Shown here piece by piece: positions 1 to 11,470 of a stretch of 64,000 bases of DNA. How positions within the stretch are numbered: the first letter of the stretch is position 1; each line of letters opens with the position of its first letter. The position numbers and the translations under genes are program-made. Source of the stretch: Trinickia fusca (GTDB lineage: Bacteria > Pseudomonadota > Gammaproteobacteria > Burkholderiales > Burkholderiaceae); assembly GCF_003628145.1 (NCBI RefSeq), contig NZ_RBZV01000003.1, positions 248,001 through 312,000 on the forward strand. Direction: 5' to 3'. The notes beneath the pieces were generated by a model, which worked only from the letters and a program-made list of their open reading frames with translations, made no database searches and was not told where the DNA came from.

Positions 1-1038
1 TGCATTTGAAGCTACGACAGACGTGTTCGTATTCGTGTAGCTTCTTAGGTCTGAAGACTTGTCGTCATGATTGGGCCTGAAAATGAGTTGCGCGGGCCCA
101 ATGCCGGGGGGCTGAACAATTGAGGGGCCTCCGGCTCGAATGTTGACGAACGTGCCGGTCGGATATGTGCTGACGCGCCCATTTTCGTCAATGAGGGTTA
201 CGGAGTTATCCTGATTAAGCGTGACCGTCCTGTTGCCGGCAAGCATGAAAACAATGGATCCGTCGGCCTTCGCTGATTCGGATACGATCGAACCCGGAGC
301 AAAAACCGCGAGAAGGACACCATCTATTCCATCAACGACCATGAGGTCGCCCGGTCTCGAGTCTGCAGTGGGCGGATATGCGTAGGCTTTTCCAGTTCCC
401 TTATCCAGCATATACGTATTGGGACCAGCGAAACCTGAAGCTAATCCCTTGGTAACCGGAGAGCCGTCGATCGTGTGAGCAAACACACCCCCTGCCACCA
501 TTGATCTAACGTTCCTGGGATTGTTACCCATCAACCCTAATGCACTGACATTTGGGTTAACTTGCCTCATTAATTGGTTATACAACCCGCCATAATATTC
601 TGCGTTATATAACCCTATTCCAGATAACTCGGAGACCAGACCAAGATGAAAAGAGGCAACATCTCGAAACGCGTCGACAAAGCAAGTCTTCGATCGATCT
701 GATCCCGGGTAGGTTCTTTGCAGGTCTTGCGTGCCGAATGCCCTGAACGCGTTGGCCATGTCCAGATAGGCGGTAGTCGAATTCCCTGCGGCCCGAACAC
801 TGGCGATGAATGATGCGAACGACTTTGCATTGTCGATGGAATAGTCGACTGGAACGATAAGATACCCATTTGGATTGGCATTCGACACCGGCACGAGTGC
901 GCCATTTACCATTTGAAATATATTGGCCGTCGCCGCACTGTAACTGTTCGGATCAAGGGCGTAGCTTCCGTTTTGCTCAAGGAATTTCGCCTGAACAGGG
1001 TGACCCGCACCGTCTTTGACGTAGAATATATTATCCAT
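1..1038 (-). CDS. Large protein of unknown function, C-terminus cut by window edge
   Basis: The minus-strand frame from the ATG at 1036-1038 stays open to the window edge, giving 346 codons without a stop. I checked every in-frame triplet. The product starts MDNIFYVKDGAGHP and has no signal peptide or membrane segment. A mixed helical part (about residues 60-150) is followed by a Gly/Asp/Val-rich part that looks beta-structured, with short repeats such as GSIVFMLAGN and VTLIDENG. I do not recognise the family. A secreted or polymorphic effector-like protein is possible but unproven. It follows a small membrane-protein gene by 7 bp, so the two are probably cotranscribed. There is no clear Shine-Dalgarno. 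Its codons are richer in A and T than those of the core genes to the right, which suggests accessory DNA. Confidence 0.75.
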   Translation of the reverse strand, partial: MDNIFYVKDGAGHPVQAKFLEQNGSYALDPNSYSAATANIFQMVNGALVPVSNANPNGYLIVPVDYSIDNAKSFASFIASVRAAGNSTTAYLDMANAFRAFGTQDLQRTYPGSDRSKTCFVDAFRDVASFHLGLVSELSGIGLYNAEYYGGLYNQLMRQVNPNVSALGLMGNNPRNVRSMVAGGVFAHTIDGSPVTKGLASGFAGPNTYMLDKGTGKAYAYPPTADSRPGDLMVVDGIDGVLLAVFAPGSIVSESAKADGSIVFMLAGNRTVTLNQDNSVTLIDENGRVSTYPTGTFVNIRAGGPSIVQPPGIGPAQLIFRPNHDDKSSDLRSYTNTNTSVVASNA

Positions 1039-1045
1039 ATTTTAT

Positions 1046-1636
1046 TTATAGAATTGAGCTTGTATCGTAGTTGAACGTTACAAGGTAGTAGTGGCGTCCT
1101 AGCGGATATGCTTCAAAACTGTATTGCGAAAATGGGGCTTGCGGTTCTAGCGATAGCGCAGCCGCGCGCCATCTTGCGCTATAGTGCCGATCTTTATTTG
1201 CCAGCTCGTCACTGGAGTCGTAAATCACTGCCTCGGTGAATAGCGCTTCATTCCATTGCGCGTCCAGAGAGCAAACGCTCAAGATCTTGCCGGAGACGAT
1301 GGATGCGCCTCGACTCTTGCAAGATTCGTACTTGGACGCCTCGAGCTTGAGCGCAATCAGTGCGCCGATATGGTATTGCCGCTCTGCCAGGTGGAGCGCC
1401 AGACTGCCGACAATCACGAAAACGCCTAATCCGTAGTGCATTGACTGACGTCGCTTTCCCGAAGACCAAGCGCGCATGCTGCAGCCGAGCCCTACCAGCG
1501 CAAGAACGAGATCAATCAATAGATGCATCGCGAACTGAAGCACGTGGTATCTCGTCTCGACCAAAGCGCAAGCCGAGATCACGGAAGCCAGAAGGAACAG
1601 TCCTCTGGTCACGCCACTAAGCCTTAGTGATGTCAT
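1046..1636 (-). CDS. Small membrane protein of unknown function, paired with the edge gene
   Basis: The product is 196 residues with three hydrophobic segments in its N-terminal half (about residues 8-28, 34-55 and 68-85). A soluble C-terminal half of about 100 residues follows, with Cys at about 107 and 122. I do not recognise the family. The stop lies 7 bp before the start of the large unknown gene on the same strand, so they form a two-gene unit. Candidate roles are an immunity, anchoring or export partner for the larger protein, but nothing in the sequence decides this. The start ATG at 1634-1636 has no evident ribosome-binding site, and base composition is lower in GC than the core. Confidence 0.6.
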   Translation of the reverse strand: MTSLRLSGVTRGLFLLASVISACALVETRYHVLQFAMHLLIDLVLALVGLGCSMRAWSSGKRRQSMHYGLGVFVIVGSLALHLAERQYHIGALIALKLEASKYESCKSRGASIVSGKILSVCSLDAQWNEALFTEAVIYDSSDELANKDRHYSARWRAAALSLEPQAPFSQYSFEAYPLGRHYYLVTFNYDTSSIL

Positions 1637-2208
1637 TCGAAAGCGGAACGAGTCGTCAACGAGCCGGCTTCAATAGCCGGAATAGGTGCGCCAGGTGCGC
1701 AGCGCGCAACCCGAGTGAAACAAGGGCATGGCTGTGGCGACAGCCCGTCACTAGCCACGAACGGAGGTTGAGGACGTCATCCGCCGGTGGTCCCTTTCGC
1801 GCCGCCCCCGATCGCAGCGAAAGACTCATGCAATATGAACGTCATAATTTGACTGGATTGCCTTTCTTCTATTACAAAATTTTACCGGCAATGTTAAATG
1901 CTGACGAGGCTTTTGTCTAACCAATTGGTTGGCCCTGCAAAAACCTCGGAGTCGTCGTTCGTTCGATTGCTCGGCCCGTGCCTTATCCGTTAGTGCTCTT
2001 TGAGCACGCTCCGAACATCAACAAGAAGGAAACCGGGGAGACTTGAGGCGGCAGGTAAGTTCCGTGTGCAATACATCAACCGCGAGGGCACGCACCCGTT
2101 TTTTTCGGGGCGGCTCTTAGCTGCTACATAGGGGCCTGGATGTTGCTGAAATGTTTCTTGGTTTATCAAAGAATCTACAGTGAAAGCCTCCAAGCCGAGT
2201 CCACGCCA
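1637..2208. other. Intergenic boundary between accessory edge and ssb
   Basis: No gene is well supported here. A 57-codon minus-strand frame (1656-1829) starts with ATG and ends 20 bp before the membrane-protein gene. It could be a gene remnant, but I see no family resemblance. From about 1830 to 1930 the sequence turns AT-rich. A small hairpin, GTGCTC-TTT-GAGCAC, lies at 1994-2008. I found no attachment-site duplication, tRNA or transposase remnant marking an island end. Confidence 0.5.
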
Positions 2209-2236
2209 TAAAAAAGGCGCCCCCAAGGAGGCGCCC
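2209..2236 (-). terminator. Intrinsic terminator of ssb
   Basis: Read on the minus strand, a GGCGCC stem pairs with a second GGCGCC after an 8-nt loop and is followed by six or seven T residues. It lies about 70 bp past the ssb stop and is oriented to end the ssb transcript. Confidence 0.7.
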
Positions 2237-2308
2237 CAAACAGCCATTTTTCCGTTACCCATCCAAGAGTTAGCGAAGGAATCGTCCTCCCCCTCGTGGG
2301 TATGCTCC

Positions 2309-2845
2309 TTAGAACGGAATATCGTCATCCATCTCATCGAGGCCGCCGCCGGCCGGAGCACTCGGTCGGCCACCACCACCGCCGCCACCCGCACCACCGC
2401 GCGCGCCGCCGCCGCTCGAACGGCCACCGCCGCCGCTACGCTCCATCGGCTCACGGCTGTAGCCAGCGTCGTCACCGCCAAAGCCACCACCGCCGCCACC
2501 GCCCGCACCGCTACGACCGCCCAGCATTTGCATTTGCTCGGCGACGATTTCGGTCGAGTAGCGATCCTGACCGTCCTGCCCTTGCCACTTGCGCGTGCGC
2601 AGGCGGCCTTCGATGTACACCGACGAGCCTTTCTTCAGATATTCGCCGACGATTTCGGCCAAGCGGCCGAAGAACGCGACGCGGTGCCATTCCGTCGCTT
2701 CCTTGAACTCGCCCGAGGCTTTGTCCTTGTAGCGGTCCGTCGTGGCGAGGCGGATGTTCGCGATCGCGTCCCCGCTCGGCAGGTAACGAATTTCGGGATC
2801 TGCGCCGAGATTGCCGACGAGAATGACCTTATTGACGGATGCCAT
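2309..2845 (-). CDS. ssb: Single-stranded DNA-binding protein
   Basis: The 178-residue product begins [20 protein letters not shown], the classic OB-fold start of bacterial SSB. The OB fold fills about residues 1-110. A long Gly/Arg/Ser-rich linker follows, and the protein ends in the acidic tip MDDDIPF that recruits replication, repair and recombination partners. The start at 2845 is chosen because GGAGA lies 5 nt upstream. A TTG four codons further up would place the Shine-Dalgarno inside the gene. SSB coats ssDNA in replication and repair and fits beside uvrA. The glycine linker is longer than in E. coli, as is usual in Burkholderia. Confidence 0.97.
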   Translation of the reverse strand: MASVNKVILVGNLGADPEIRYLPSGDAIANIRLATTDRYKDKASGEFKEATEWHRVAFFGRLAEIVGEYLKKGSSVYIEGRLRTRKWQGQDGQDRYSTEIVAEQMQMLGGRSGAGGGGGGGFGGDDAGYSREPMERSGGGGRSSGGGARGGAGGGGGGGRPSAPAGGGLDEMDDDIPF

Positions 2846-2892
2846 GTGTTTCTCCAAATAATCCAGTTGCCTTGCTGCCGACCCGCGTTGGG

Positions 2893-4095
2893 CTAGCGCT
2901 TACTCTGATCCCGTGCGGCACGCAGCGGCTTCATATTGGCGGCGATTATAAGCCAGCCCAACACGAGCCCCGAGCACGCAAAGAACACCGCGTTCTGGCC
3001 GACGCTCTTCATGAGCCAGCCGCCCGCCACGCCGCCGAGCGCCAGCCCGATCGACTGCGTCGTGTTGTAGACACCCGCCGCAGCGCCCTTTCGCGTGCCT
3101 GGCGCCAGCTTCGACACCAACGACGGCTGCGACGCCTCGAGAATGTTGAAGCCAAGGAAGTAAATAAACAAAATCGCCGCGACCGTCAGAATCGTATGCG
3201 GCGCGGCGCCGAGCAACAATTGGCCGATCAGGATAGCGCCGATCGCGCCGAGCAGCACCGGCTTCATCTTGCCGCGCTTTTCGGCGGCGATGATCGCGGG
3301 CACCATCATGACGAACGACAGCCCCATCACGGGCAGATACACCTTCCAGTGCGAAGCGACGGGCAGCCCGCCAGCCTCGAGAATGCGCGGCACGATGAGA
3401 AACAGCGCCGTTTGCGTCGCATGCAAGACGAGCACGCCGAAATTCAGGCGCAGCAACTCGACGTTGTGCAGCACCTCGGCAAATGGCGCCCGCACATGCA
3501 CGGGCCGCGGCGCATCGGGCACCACCCACAGCACGACGCCGATCGCGACCAACGACAGCATACCCACCACGGCAAACAAGCCATTCATGCCGACCCATTG
3601 AAACAAGATCGGCGCACCGACGATCGCCACCGCGAACGAGATGCCGATGCTGCCGCCCACCATCGCCATCGCCTTGGTGCGATGCTCTTCGGCCGTCAGG
3701 TCGGCGATGAATGCGATGACAGCCGACGAAACCGCGCCCATGCCTTGAATGACGCGCCCCACGATGATCCACGTCATGTCGTGCGCGAATGCGGCCACGA
3801 AGCTGCCGAGCGCGAAGATCAAGAGGCCCGTGGCGATGACCGGCTTGCGCCCGAGCTTGTCGGAGGCCCAGCCGTAGAAGATGTACAGCATCGACTGCGT
3901 CACACCGTAGGCGCCGAGCGCAATGCCGACGAGCAGCACGTTGTCGCCGCCCGGGATCGTCTTCGCGTACACCGAGAAGACCGGCATGATCATGAACAGC
4001 CCAAGCATGCGCAGCGCGAAGATGCCGGCAAGCGACACGGTCGCGCGCAGCTCCGGCGCGCTCATGCGTGAAGAAGTGGCGGAAGGATTGGACAT
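2893..4095 (-). CDS. MFS transporter (putative exporter)
   Basis: A 400-residue major facilitator protein with twelve predicted membrane helices. The loop 2-3 signature [11 protein letters not shown] is near residue 80, and [10 protein letters not shown] marks helix 4. The overall look is that of the YajR-like and drug-efflux MFS groups; the substrate cannot be read from sequence. The start MSNPSATSS at 4095 is preferred because the longer frame adds an arginine-rich stretch unlike a coding N-terminus. It lies between ssb and divergently transcribed uvrA, and its start is 126 bp from the uvrA start, so the promoters face each other. Confidence 0.88.
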   Translation of the reverse strand: MSNPSATSSRMSAPELRATVSLAGIFALRMLGLFMIMPVFSVYAKTIPGGDNVLLVGIALGAYGVTQSMLYIFYGWASDKLGRKPVIATGLLIFALGSFVAAFAHDMTWIIVGRVIQGMGAVSSAVIAFIADLTAEEHRTKAMAMVGGSIGISFAVAIVGAPILFQWVGMNGLFAVVGMLSLVAIGVVLWVVPDAPRPVHVRAPFAEVLHNVELLRLNFGVLVLHATQTALFLIVPRILEAGGLPVASHWKVYLPVMGLSFVMMVPAIIAAEKRGKMKPVLLGAIGAILIGQLLLGAAPHTILTVAAILFIYFLGFNILEASQPSLVSKLAPGTRKGAAAGVYNTTQSIGLALGGVAGGWLMKSVGQNAVFFACSGLVLGWLIIAANMKPLRAARDQSKR

Positions 4096-4221
4096 CGGAA
4101 GCGAGCGAAGGAAGTCGTAGCGACGTCGCTCACGCCTGTCGCGCGCTGTAAGGACGCCGTAACGGCGGTCTGGAAAAGTCGCTATAGTAGCAGGTTTGGC
4201 CCCCTTCGCCCCCCCAGGTTC

Positions 4222-7083
<2,862 letters not shown>

Positions 7084-7150
7084 CGCGGCAATACCGGCGG
7101 CTTACGTGGACCAGTGAAGCCGCCGACACAAGTTGGAGACAAAATGCGTC

Positions 7151-8236
7151 ATGGCTAAGCGCAACGAAGCACCCGAGGACCCGCACGTACGGGATCTCGC
7201 CCCGCGTCCGGTACGGCTCACAAGCGACATGAGCCTGCCCAGGCTCTCGGCGGTCGAACTGGGCAGCTACGCGGCCGCGCTCGCGGGGATGTGGGCCGTG
7301 CTGCACCTGAAGCTGCTCGGCGCGCTGCTCGCGGGCATGCTCGTCTATCAGCTCGTGCATACGATCGCGCCGCCCATCGAGCGGCACATGTCGAGCCAGC
7401 GGGCACGCTGGGTAGCCGTGGTGGTCATGGCGACCGCCATCGTCGGCGGCCTGGCCGGGCTGGCGATCGGCCTGATCGAGCACTTCGAGCACGCCGTGCC
7501 GAACCTCGAAAGCCTGCTGGGCCAGGTGATGCAGATCGTCGATCAGGCGCGCTCGCGCACGCCCGAATGGCTCTCGGCCATGCTGCCCGGCGACGTCACG
7601 CAAATGAAGCAAAAGGCCGGCATGCTCGTCAATTCGCATATGGCGCAGCTGCAGCAAAGCGGCAAGAATGTCGCGCGCGCCTCCGGGCATGTGCTGTTCG
7701 GCATGATCATCGGTGCGATGATCGCGGTCACGGGCGAGCGCCACGCGCAACGCCTGCCGCTCTCGACGGCCTTCGTGGCGCGCATCACGCGCTTTGCCGA
7801 TGCATTCCGCCGCATCGTGTTCGCGCAGATCAAGATCTCGACGATCAACGCCGTGTTCACGGCGCTCTATCTGCTCATCGCCCTGCCCGTGTTCCACCAG
7901 CGGCTGCCGCTGTCGAAGACGCTCGTGCTCGTCACCTTCATCGCCGGCTTGCTGCCCGTCATCGGCAACCTGATCTCGAACACGCTGATCGTGGCGGTTT
8001 CGTTGTCGGTGAGCCTGTCGACGGCGGTGTCCTCGCTCGTGTTCCTCGTGCTCATCCACAAGCTCGAGTACTTCCTGAACGCGCGCATCGTCGGAGGACA
8101 GATCGAAGCGCGCGCATGGGAACTGCTGCTCGCGATGCTCCTGATGGAAGCGGCATTCGGCGTACCGGGCCTCATCGCCGCACCGATCTTCTACGCGTAT
8201 ATCAAGCGCGAGCTTATCTACTTGCGGCTGGTTTGA
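7151..8236 (+). CDS. AI-2E family (PerM/YdiK-like) membrane transporter
   Basis: The 361-residue protein belongs to the AI-2E transporter family. It has two N-terminal helices, a central soluble stretch (about residues 95-165) and several C-terminal helices. The family mark is LVTFIAGLLPVIGNLISN near residue 270. Members export autoinducer-2 or ions; the substrate here is unknown. The ATG at 7151 is favoured: GGAGA at 7135-7139 lies upstream, a TTG start at 7133 would overlap it, and the nearer ATG at 7144 is out of frame and soon stops. It follows uvrA by 67 bp and may be read through from it. Confidence 0.88.
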   Translation: MAKRNEAPEDPHVRDLAPRPVRLTSDMSLPRLSAVELGSYAAALAGMWAVLHLKLLGALLAGMLVYQLVHTIAPPIERHMSSQRARWVAVVVMATAIVGGLAGLAIGLIEHFEHAVPNLESLLGQVMQIVDQARSRTPEWLSAMLPGDVTQMKQKAGMLVNSHMAQLQQSGKNVARASGHVLFGMIIGAMIAVTGERHAQRLPLSTAFVARITRFADAFRRIVFAQIKISTINAVFTALYLLIALPVFHQRLPLSKTLVLVTFIAGLLPVIGNLISNTLIVAVSLSVSLSTAVSSLVFLVLIHKLEYFLNARIVGGQIEARAWELLLAMLLMEAAFGVPGLIAAPIFYAYIKRELIYLRLV

Positions 8237-8262
8237 TGCAGAAGACTCGACGCAAGAGCAGA

Positions 8263-8295
8263 TAAAAAAAGCGGCCCCTGTCGGCCGCTTTTTTC
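8263..8295. terminator. Bidirectional terminator between converging operons
   Basis: A run of seven A residues and GCGGCC (8264-8276) pairs with GGCCGC and six T residues (8283-8294) across a short loop. A and T runs on opposite sides let it stop both the uvrA-side transcript and the leftward apt-purU transcript. Confidence 0.88.
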
Positions 8296-8334
8296 TTGCG
8301 CAACGTCTGCCTCGATCAGCAGAACATCAGCGGA

Positions 8335-9204
8335 TCACCGGAACACCACCGTCTTCGTGCCATTCAGCACGATGCGATGCTCGGCGTGCCACTTGACCGC
8401 ACGTGCCAGCGCTACGCACTCCACGTCGCGGCCGATCGCCGTCAGCTGATCGGGCGTCATGCTGTGATCGACGCGCTCGACTTCCTGCTCGATGATCGGG
8501 CCTTCGTCGAGATCGGTCGTCACATAGTGCGCCGTCGCGCCGATCAGCTTCACGCCGCGGTCGAACGCCTGATAGTACGGCTTCGCACCCTTGAAGCTCG
8601 GCAGGAACGAGTGATGGATGTTGATCGCGCGCCCCGCCAACTTCCCGCACAGCTCGGGCGAGAGAATCTGCATGTAGCGCGCCAGCACGACGAGATCGGC
8701 CTGGTGCTGCTCGATCACCTCATACACGCGCGCCTCTTGCGCCGCCTTCGCACCGGCCGTCGATTCCATCAAGGGGAAATGATGGAACGGAATGTTGTAG
8801 CTCGCGGCGAGCTGATAGAACTCTTGATGGTTCGAGATGATCGCGGGGATCTCGATCGGCAGTTGCCCCGTGCGATAGCGGAACAGCAGGTCGTTCAGAC
8901 AGTGGCCGATCTTCGACACCATGATGACGACGCGCGGCTTGACCGCTGCATCATGCACTTCCCAGTGCATCGCGAACTGCTCAGCGAGCGGTGCAAACGC
9001 AGCGCGCAGCGCGTCGAGCCCCGGGTCGCCGCCGACTTGCTGAAAGTGCACACGCATGAAGAACTCGCCAGTGTGGCTGTCGCCGAACTGCGCGGAGTCG
9101 AGAATATTGCTGCCGCGCTCGAACAGAAAGCCGGAGACCGCGTGAACGATGCCGGGCCGGTCAGGGCACGACAATTTCAGAATGAAGCTGTGTTCGGTCG
9201 ACAT
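8335..9204 (-). CDS. purU: Formyltetrahydrofolate deformylase
   Basis: PurU hydrolyses 10-formyl-THF to formate and THF, balancing one-carbon pools and feeding formate to purine synthesis. The 289-residue product has an N-terminal ACT domain (LSCPDRPGIVHAVSGFL, residues 8-24) and a C-terminal formyltransferase-fold domain. Its motif INIHHSFLPSFKGAKPY carries the catalytic His, and the partner Asp lies in TTDLDEGPIIEQ. The start at 9204 is set by AAGGAG 10 nt upstream; the longer frame to 9231 lacks such a site. It is the last gene of a leftward cluster. Confidence 0.96.
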   Translation of the reverse strand: MSTEHSFILKLSCPDRPGIVHAVSGFLFERGSNILDSAQFGDSHTGEFFMRVHFQQVGGDPGLDALRAAFAPLAEQFAMHWEVHDAAVKPRVVIMVSKIGHCLNDLLFRYRTGQLPIEIPAIISNHQEFYQLAASYNIPFHHFPLMESTAGAKAAQEARVYEVIEQHQADLVVLARYMQILSPELCGKLAGRAINIHHSFLPSFKGAKPYYQAFDRGVKLIGATAHYVTTDLDEGPIIEQEVERVDHSMTPDQLTAIGRDVECVALARAVKWHAEHRIVLNGTKTVVFR

Positions 9205-9237
9205 GACCTGAGAACTCCTTTGGTTATGCAATGGCGG

Positions 9238-10089
9238 TCAGCATTCCGGGGGCGGCGCGAACAGCGCCTCGATACCGACGCAAGCGTCGCCGTCGATCCA
9301 CCGGTGCCGCAGCAGACAGTCGAGCGTGGCGAGGCTCGCGTCGACGGTCATCGCGCCGTCCTCGATCCAGCGGGCCACCTCGTCGACGCGCGCGAGCCGA
9401 TGCTCACTTACTTCGCCATCCTGATTATGTGGAGCGAAATCGGCCGGCAGCGGCAAGTCGTAGACGAAGACCTGTTCGGCCTGCGTGCCCTCGGGCAGTG
9501 ACTGCAACACGTGCACGGTGCGTCCGCGCACGGCACGCGCGGCCAGCTCGGCGCTCATGCCCGCCTCTTCCCAGCACTCCTTCGCGATCGTCGCTTCGAG
9601 GCCGTGGCCCCAGGCGATGCCGCCGGCCACCACGTTGTCGAGCATGCCGGGATCGGTCGCCTTCGTGTCGCTACGTCGTGCGATCCAGAGCATCGGCGCA
9701 CGGTCGCCGTATTCTACGATGCCGTTCAGATGCACCGCGTACGTCATCGTGCCGAAGAAGCGCGAGGCCGCGCGTTCGATATAGGCAAGCGGCGCGTCGT
9801 CGAACGCGTTGCGGATCGCATAGGTTTCGTCGCGCCAGCCCGGAATACGGCCGTCGGCGGCAAGCGCACCGATCACGATACCGAGCGCGGCCGAGCGGCG
9901 GTCGACGTTTTCGTCGACATGCGGCACGAGCGCGACGCGCGCTGGCTCGATCGCGAACACGTCGGGCCAGCGCGCCAGCAGCGGCAGATCCGACTCCCGA
10001 ATCCAGCCGACCTGCCGGCCGGCCATCCAGAACGGGCGATGCACGCGCGCATCGAAGCGGCGCGCGTGCTCGATACAAGGCAAGCTCAT
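9238..10089 (-). CDS. Nudix hydrolase with N-terminal DUF4743 domain
   Basis: The 283-residue product has an N-terminal DUF4743-type domain and a C-terminal Nudix fold, an arrangement like yeast thiamine pyrophosphokinase-associated and plant Nudix proteins. The Nudix box is present but altered: the segment GGIAWGHGLEATIAKE is followed by CWEEAGM. The EE pair is kept, while the usual first Glu is His and the usual Arg is Lys. The substrate is not determinable from sequence; thiamine diphosphate-like compounds are reported for the family. AAGGAG stands 5 nt before the ATG at 10089. It overlaps no neighbour and is 13 bp from the LysE gene. Confidence 0.8.
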   Translation of the reverse strand: MSLPCIEHARRFDARVHRPFWMAGRQVGWIRESDLPLLARWPDVFAIEPARVALVPHVDENVDRRSAALGIVIGALAADGRIPGWRDETYAIRNAFDDAPLAYIERAASRFFGTMTYAVHLNGIVEYGDRAPMLWIARRSDTKATDPGMLDNVVAGGIAWGHGLEATIAKECWEEAGMSAELAARAVRGRTVHVLQSLPEGTQAEQVFVYDLPLPADFAPHNQDGEVSEHRLARVDEVARWIEDGAMTVDASLATLDCLLRHRWIDGDACVGIEALFAPPPEC

Positions 10090-10102
10090 CGACACTCCTT
10101 GA

Positions 10103-10717
10103 TCAGTCGCGCAATGCAACGCGCAGGCCGAGCGCGATGAACGTCACGCCGGCGAGCCGGTCGAGCCATACGCCGGCGCGCGGACGGCGCTTGAGCCATG
10201 CGCCGATCGTGCCCGCGCACAGCCCGAACGTCGAGAACACGGCAACGGTCTGCAGCATGAACACCAGACCGAGGACGAGCATCTGCACGGCCACGCTTTG
10301 CGCGCTCGTCCGATCGACGAACTGCGGCAGAAACACGATGAAGAACAGCGTGACCTTCGGATTGAGCATGTTGCCGATCACGCTTTGCCGGAACACCTGC
10401 GCGAGCGGCTGCGGTGCACTCTCATGTGCATTGGCGAGCCCGCGGCTCGTGAGCGCCTTGATGCCGATCCACACGAGATAGGCCGCGCCGGCGAGCTTGA
10501 CGATCTCGAACGCGAGCGGCGACGAACGCAGGAGCGCCGCGACGCCGAGCGCGGCGAGCGTCGTATGGAAGGTGACGCCGGCCGCGAAGCCGAGCGCCGC
10601 GACAAGACCGGCGGCGCGGCCTTGCGAAATGCCGCGCGCGAGCACCTGCAGGTTATCGGGGCCCGGGGCGACGGTGACCGCCACCGACGAGGCGAGAAAC
10701 AGCGCGAGATTCGACAT
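10103..10717 (-). CDS. LysE/RhtB family amino-acid exporter
   Basis: The 204-residue protein has six predicted helices. The LysE-family start is MSNLALFLASSVAVTVAPGP, with the conserved PGPDN motif near residue 20. GNMLNPKVTLFFIVFLPQF is in the fourth helix region. Members export amino acids or related metabolites from the cytoplasm; the substrate here is open. The start at 10717 is preferred because AGGA lies about 9 nt upstream. The longer frame adds a basic, low-complexity head. It sits between apt and the Nudix gene in a leftward cluster. Confidence 0.9.
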   Translation of the reverse strand: MSNLALFLASSVAVTVAPGPDNLQVLARGISQGRAAGLVAALGFAAGVTFHTTLAALGVAALLRSSPLAFEIVKLAGAAYLVWIGIKALTSRGLANAHESAPQPLAQVFRQSVIGNMLNPKVTLFFIVFLPQFVDRTSAQSVAVQMLVLGLVFMLQTVAVFSTFGLCAGTIGAWLKRRPRAGVWLDRLAGVTFIALGLRVALRD

Positions 10718-10806
10718 GACAAGCATTCCTGACGAAAAAGCGAAAGCGCCGCCGCCCTGGCCGCGGCGCGAATGTGCGCGCGGCGCAAAGCGCTCACGCG
10801 CCGTAA

Positions 10807-11373
10807 TCAATGACCGGGGAAGTCGGTGATCGTATAGAGCGGCAGGCCGCTTTCACGCAGCAGCTTCGAGCCGCCGAGATCCGGCAGGTCGACGATCGCC
10901 GCGCCTTCGACGACGACGGCGCCGAGCCGCTCGAGCAGCTTTTTACCGGCCATCATCGTGCCGCCCGTCGCAATCAGATCGTCGACGATGACGACGCGCT
11001 CGCCGGGCTGACACGCATCCTCGTGAATCTCGACGGTAGCCGTGCCGTACTCGAGCGAATACGATTCGGACACCGTCCGATACGGCAGCTTGCCGATCTT
11101 GCGGATCGGAATGAAGCCGAGGTTCAGCTCGTAGGCGACGATCGGCGCGATGATGAAGCCGCGCGCGTCGAGCCCGGCGACGTAGTCGAGCTTGGCTTCG
11201 ACATAGCGTTCGATGAACAGGTCGATGAGCACGCGCAACGTCTTGGGCCGCTGCAGCAGCGGTGTAATGTCGCGAAACTGGACGCCGGGCATCGGCCAGT
11301 CGGGAATCGTACGGATCTGGCTCTTGATGAACGCGGGGGCATCGTGCGGCGCATCCGCGGGCGCATTGGACAT
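10807..11373 (-). CDS. apt: Adenine phosphoribosyltransferase
   Basis: Apt salvages adenine and PRPP to AMP. The 188-residue product has the PRPP-binding motif [14 protein letters not shown] near residues 127-140 and the Apt-type segment [18 protein letters not shown] near residue 22. The start [11 protein letters not shown] at 11373 follows GGAG by 7 nt. The much longer frame upstream is rich in Arg, Cys and Ser and is not coding. The short extra N-terminus of about 12 residues compared with E. coli Apt is common in Burkholderia. Confidence 0.96.
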   Translation of the reverse strand: MSNAPADAPHDAPAFIKSQIRTIPDWPMPGVQFRDITPLLQRPKTLRVLIDLFIERYVEAKLDYVAGLDARGFIIAPIVAYELNLGFIPIRKIGKLPYRTVSESYSLEYGTATVEIHEDACQPGERVVIVDDLIATGGTMMAGKKLLERLGAVVVEGAAIVDLPDLGGSKLLRESGLPLYTITDFPGH

Positions 11374-11470
11374 GAAAACTCTCCGAAGGGGCAGCGGCCT
11401 CGCTCCGCGCTCGCGCGGCGGGCCAAATCGATCAATCAATGATGGTGGACGACGCCGTCGCGCCGGCCAC

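Noticed and set aside
1627-1920. 97-codon plus-strand frame at the accessory boundary
   Set aside because: No motif, no ribosome-binding site, and composition changes abruptly half-way.
2839-4071. 410-codon plus-strand frame opposite the MFS gene
   Set aside because: Low-complexity Arg/His/Asp composition; the MFS frame has twelve helices and signature motifs.
4096-4221. LexA-type operator in front of uvrA
   Set aside because: No CTGT-N8-ACAG dyad was found in the spacer by eye.
8264-8294. Inverted repeat considered as a regulator site
   Set aside because: A and T runs flank the stem and genes converge on it, so it is a bidirectional terminator.
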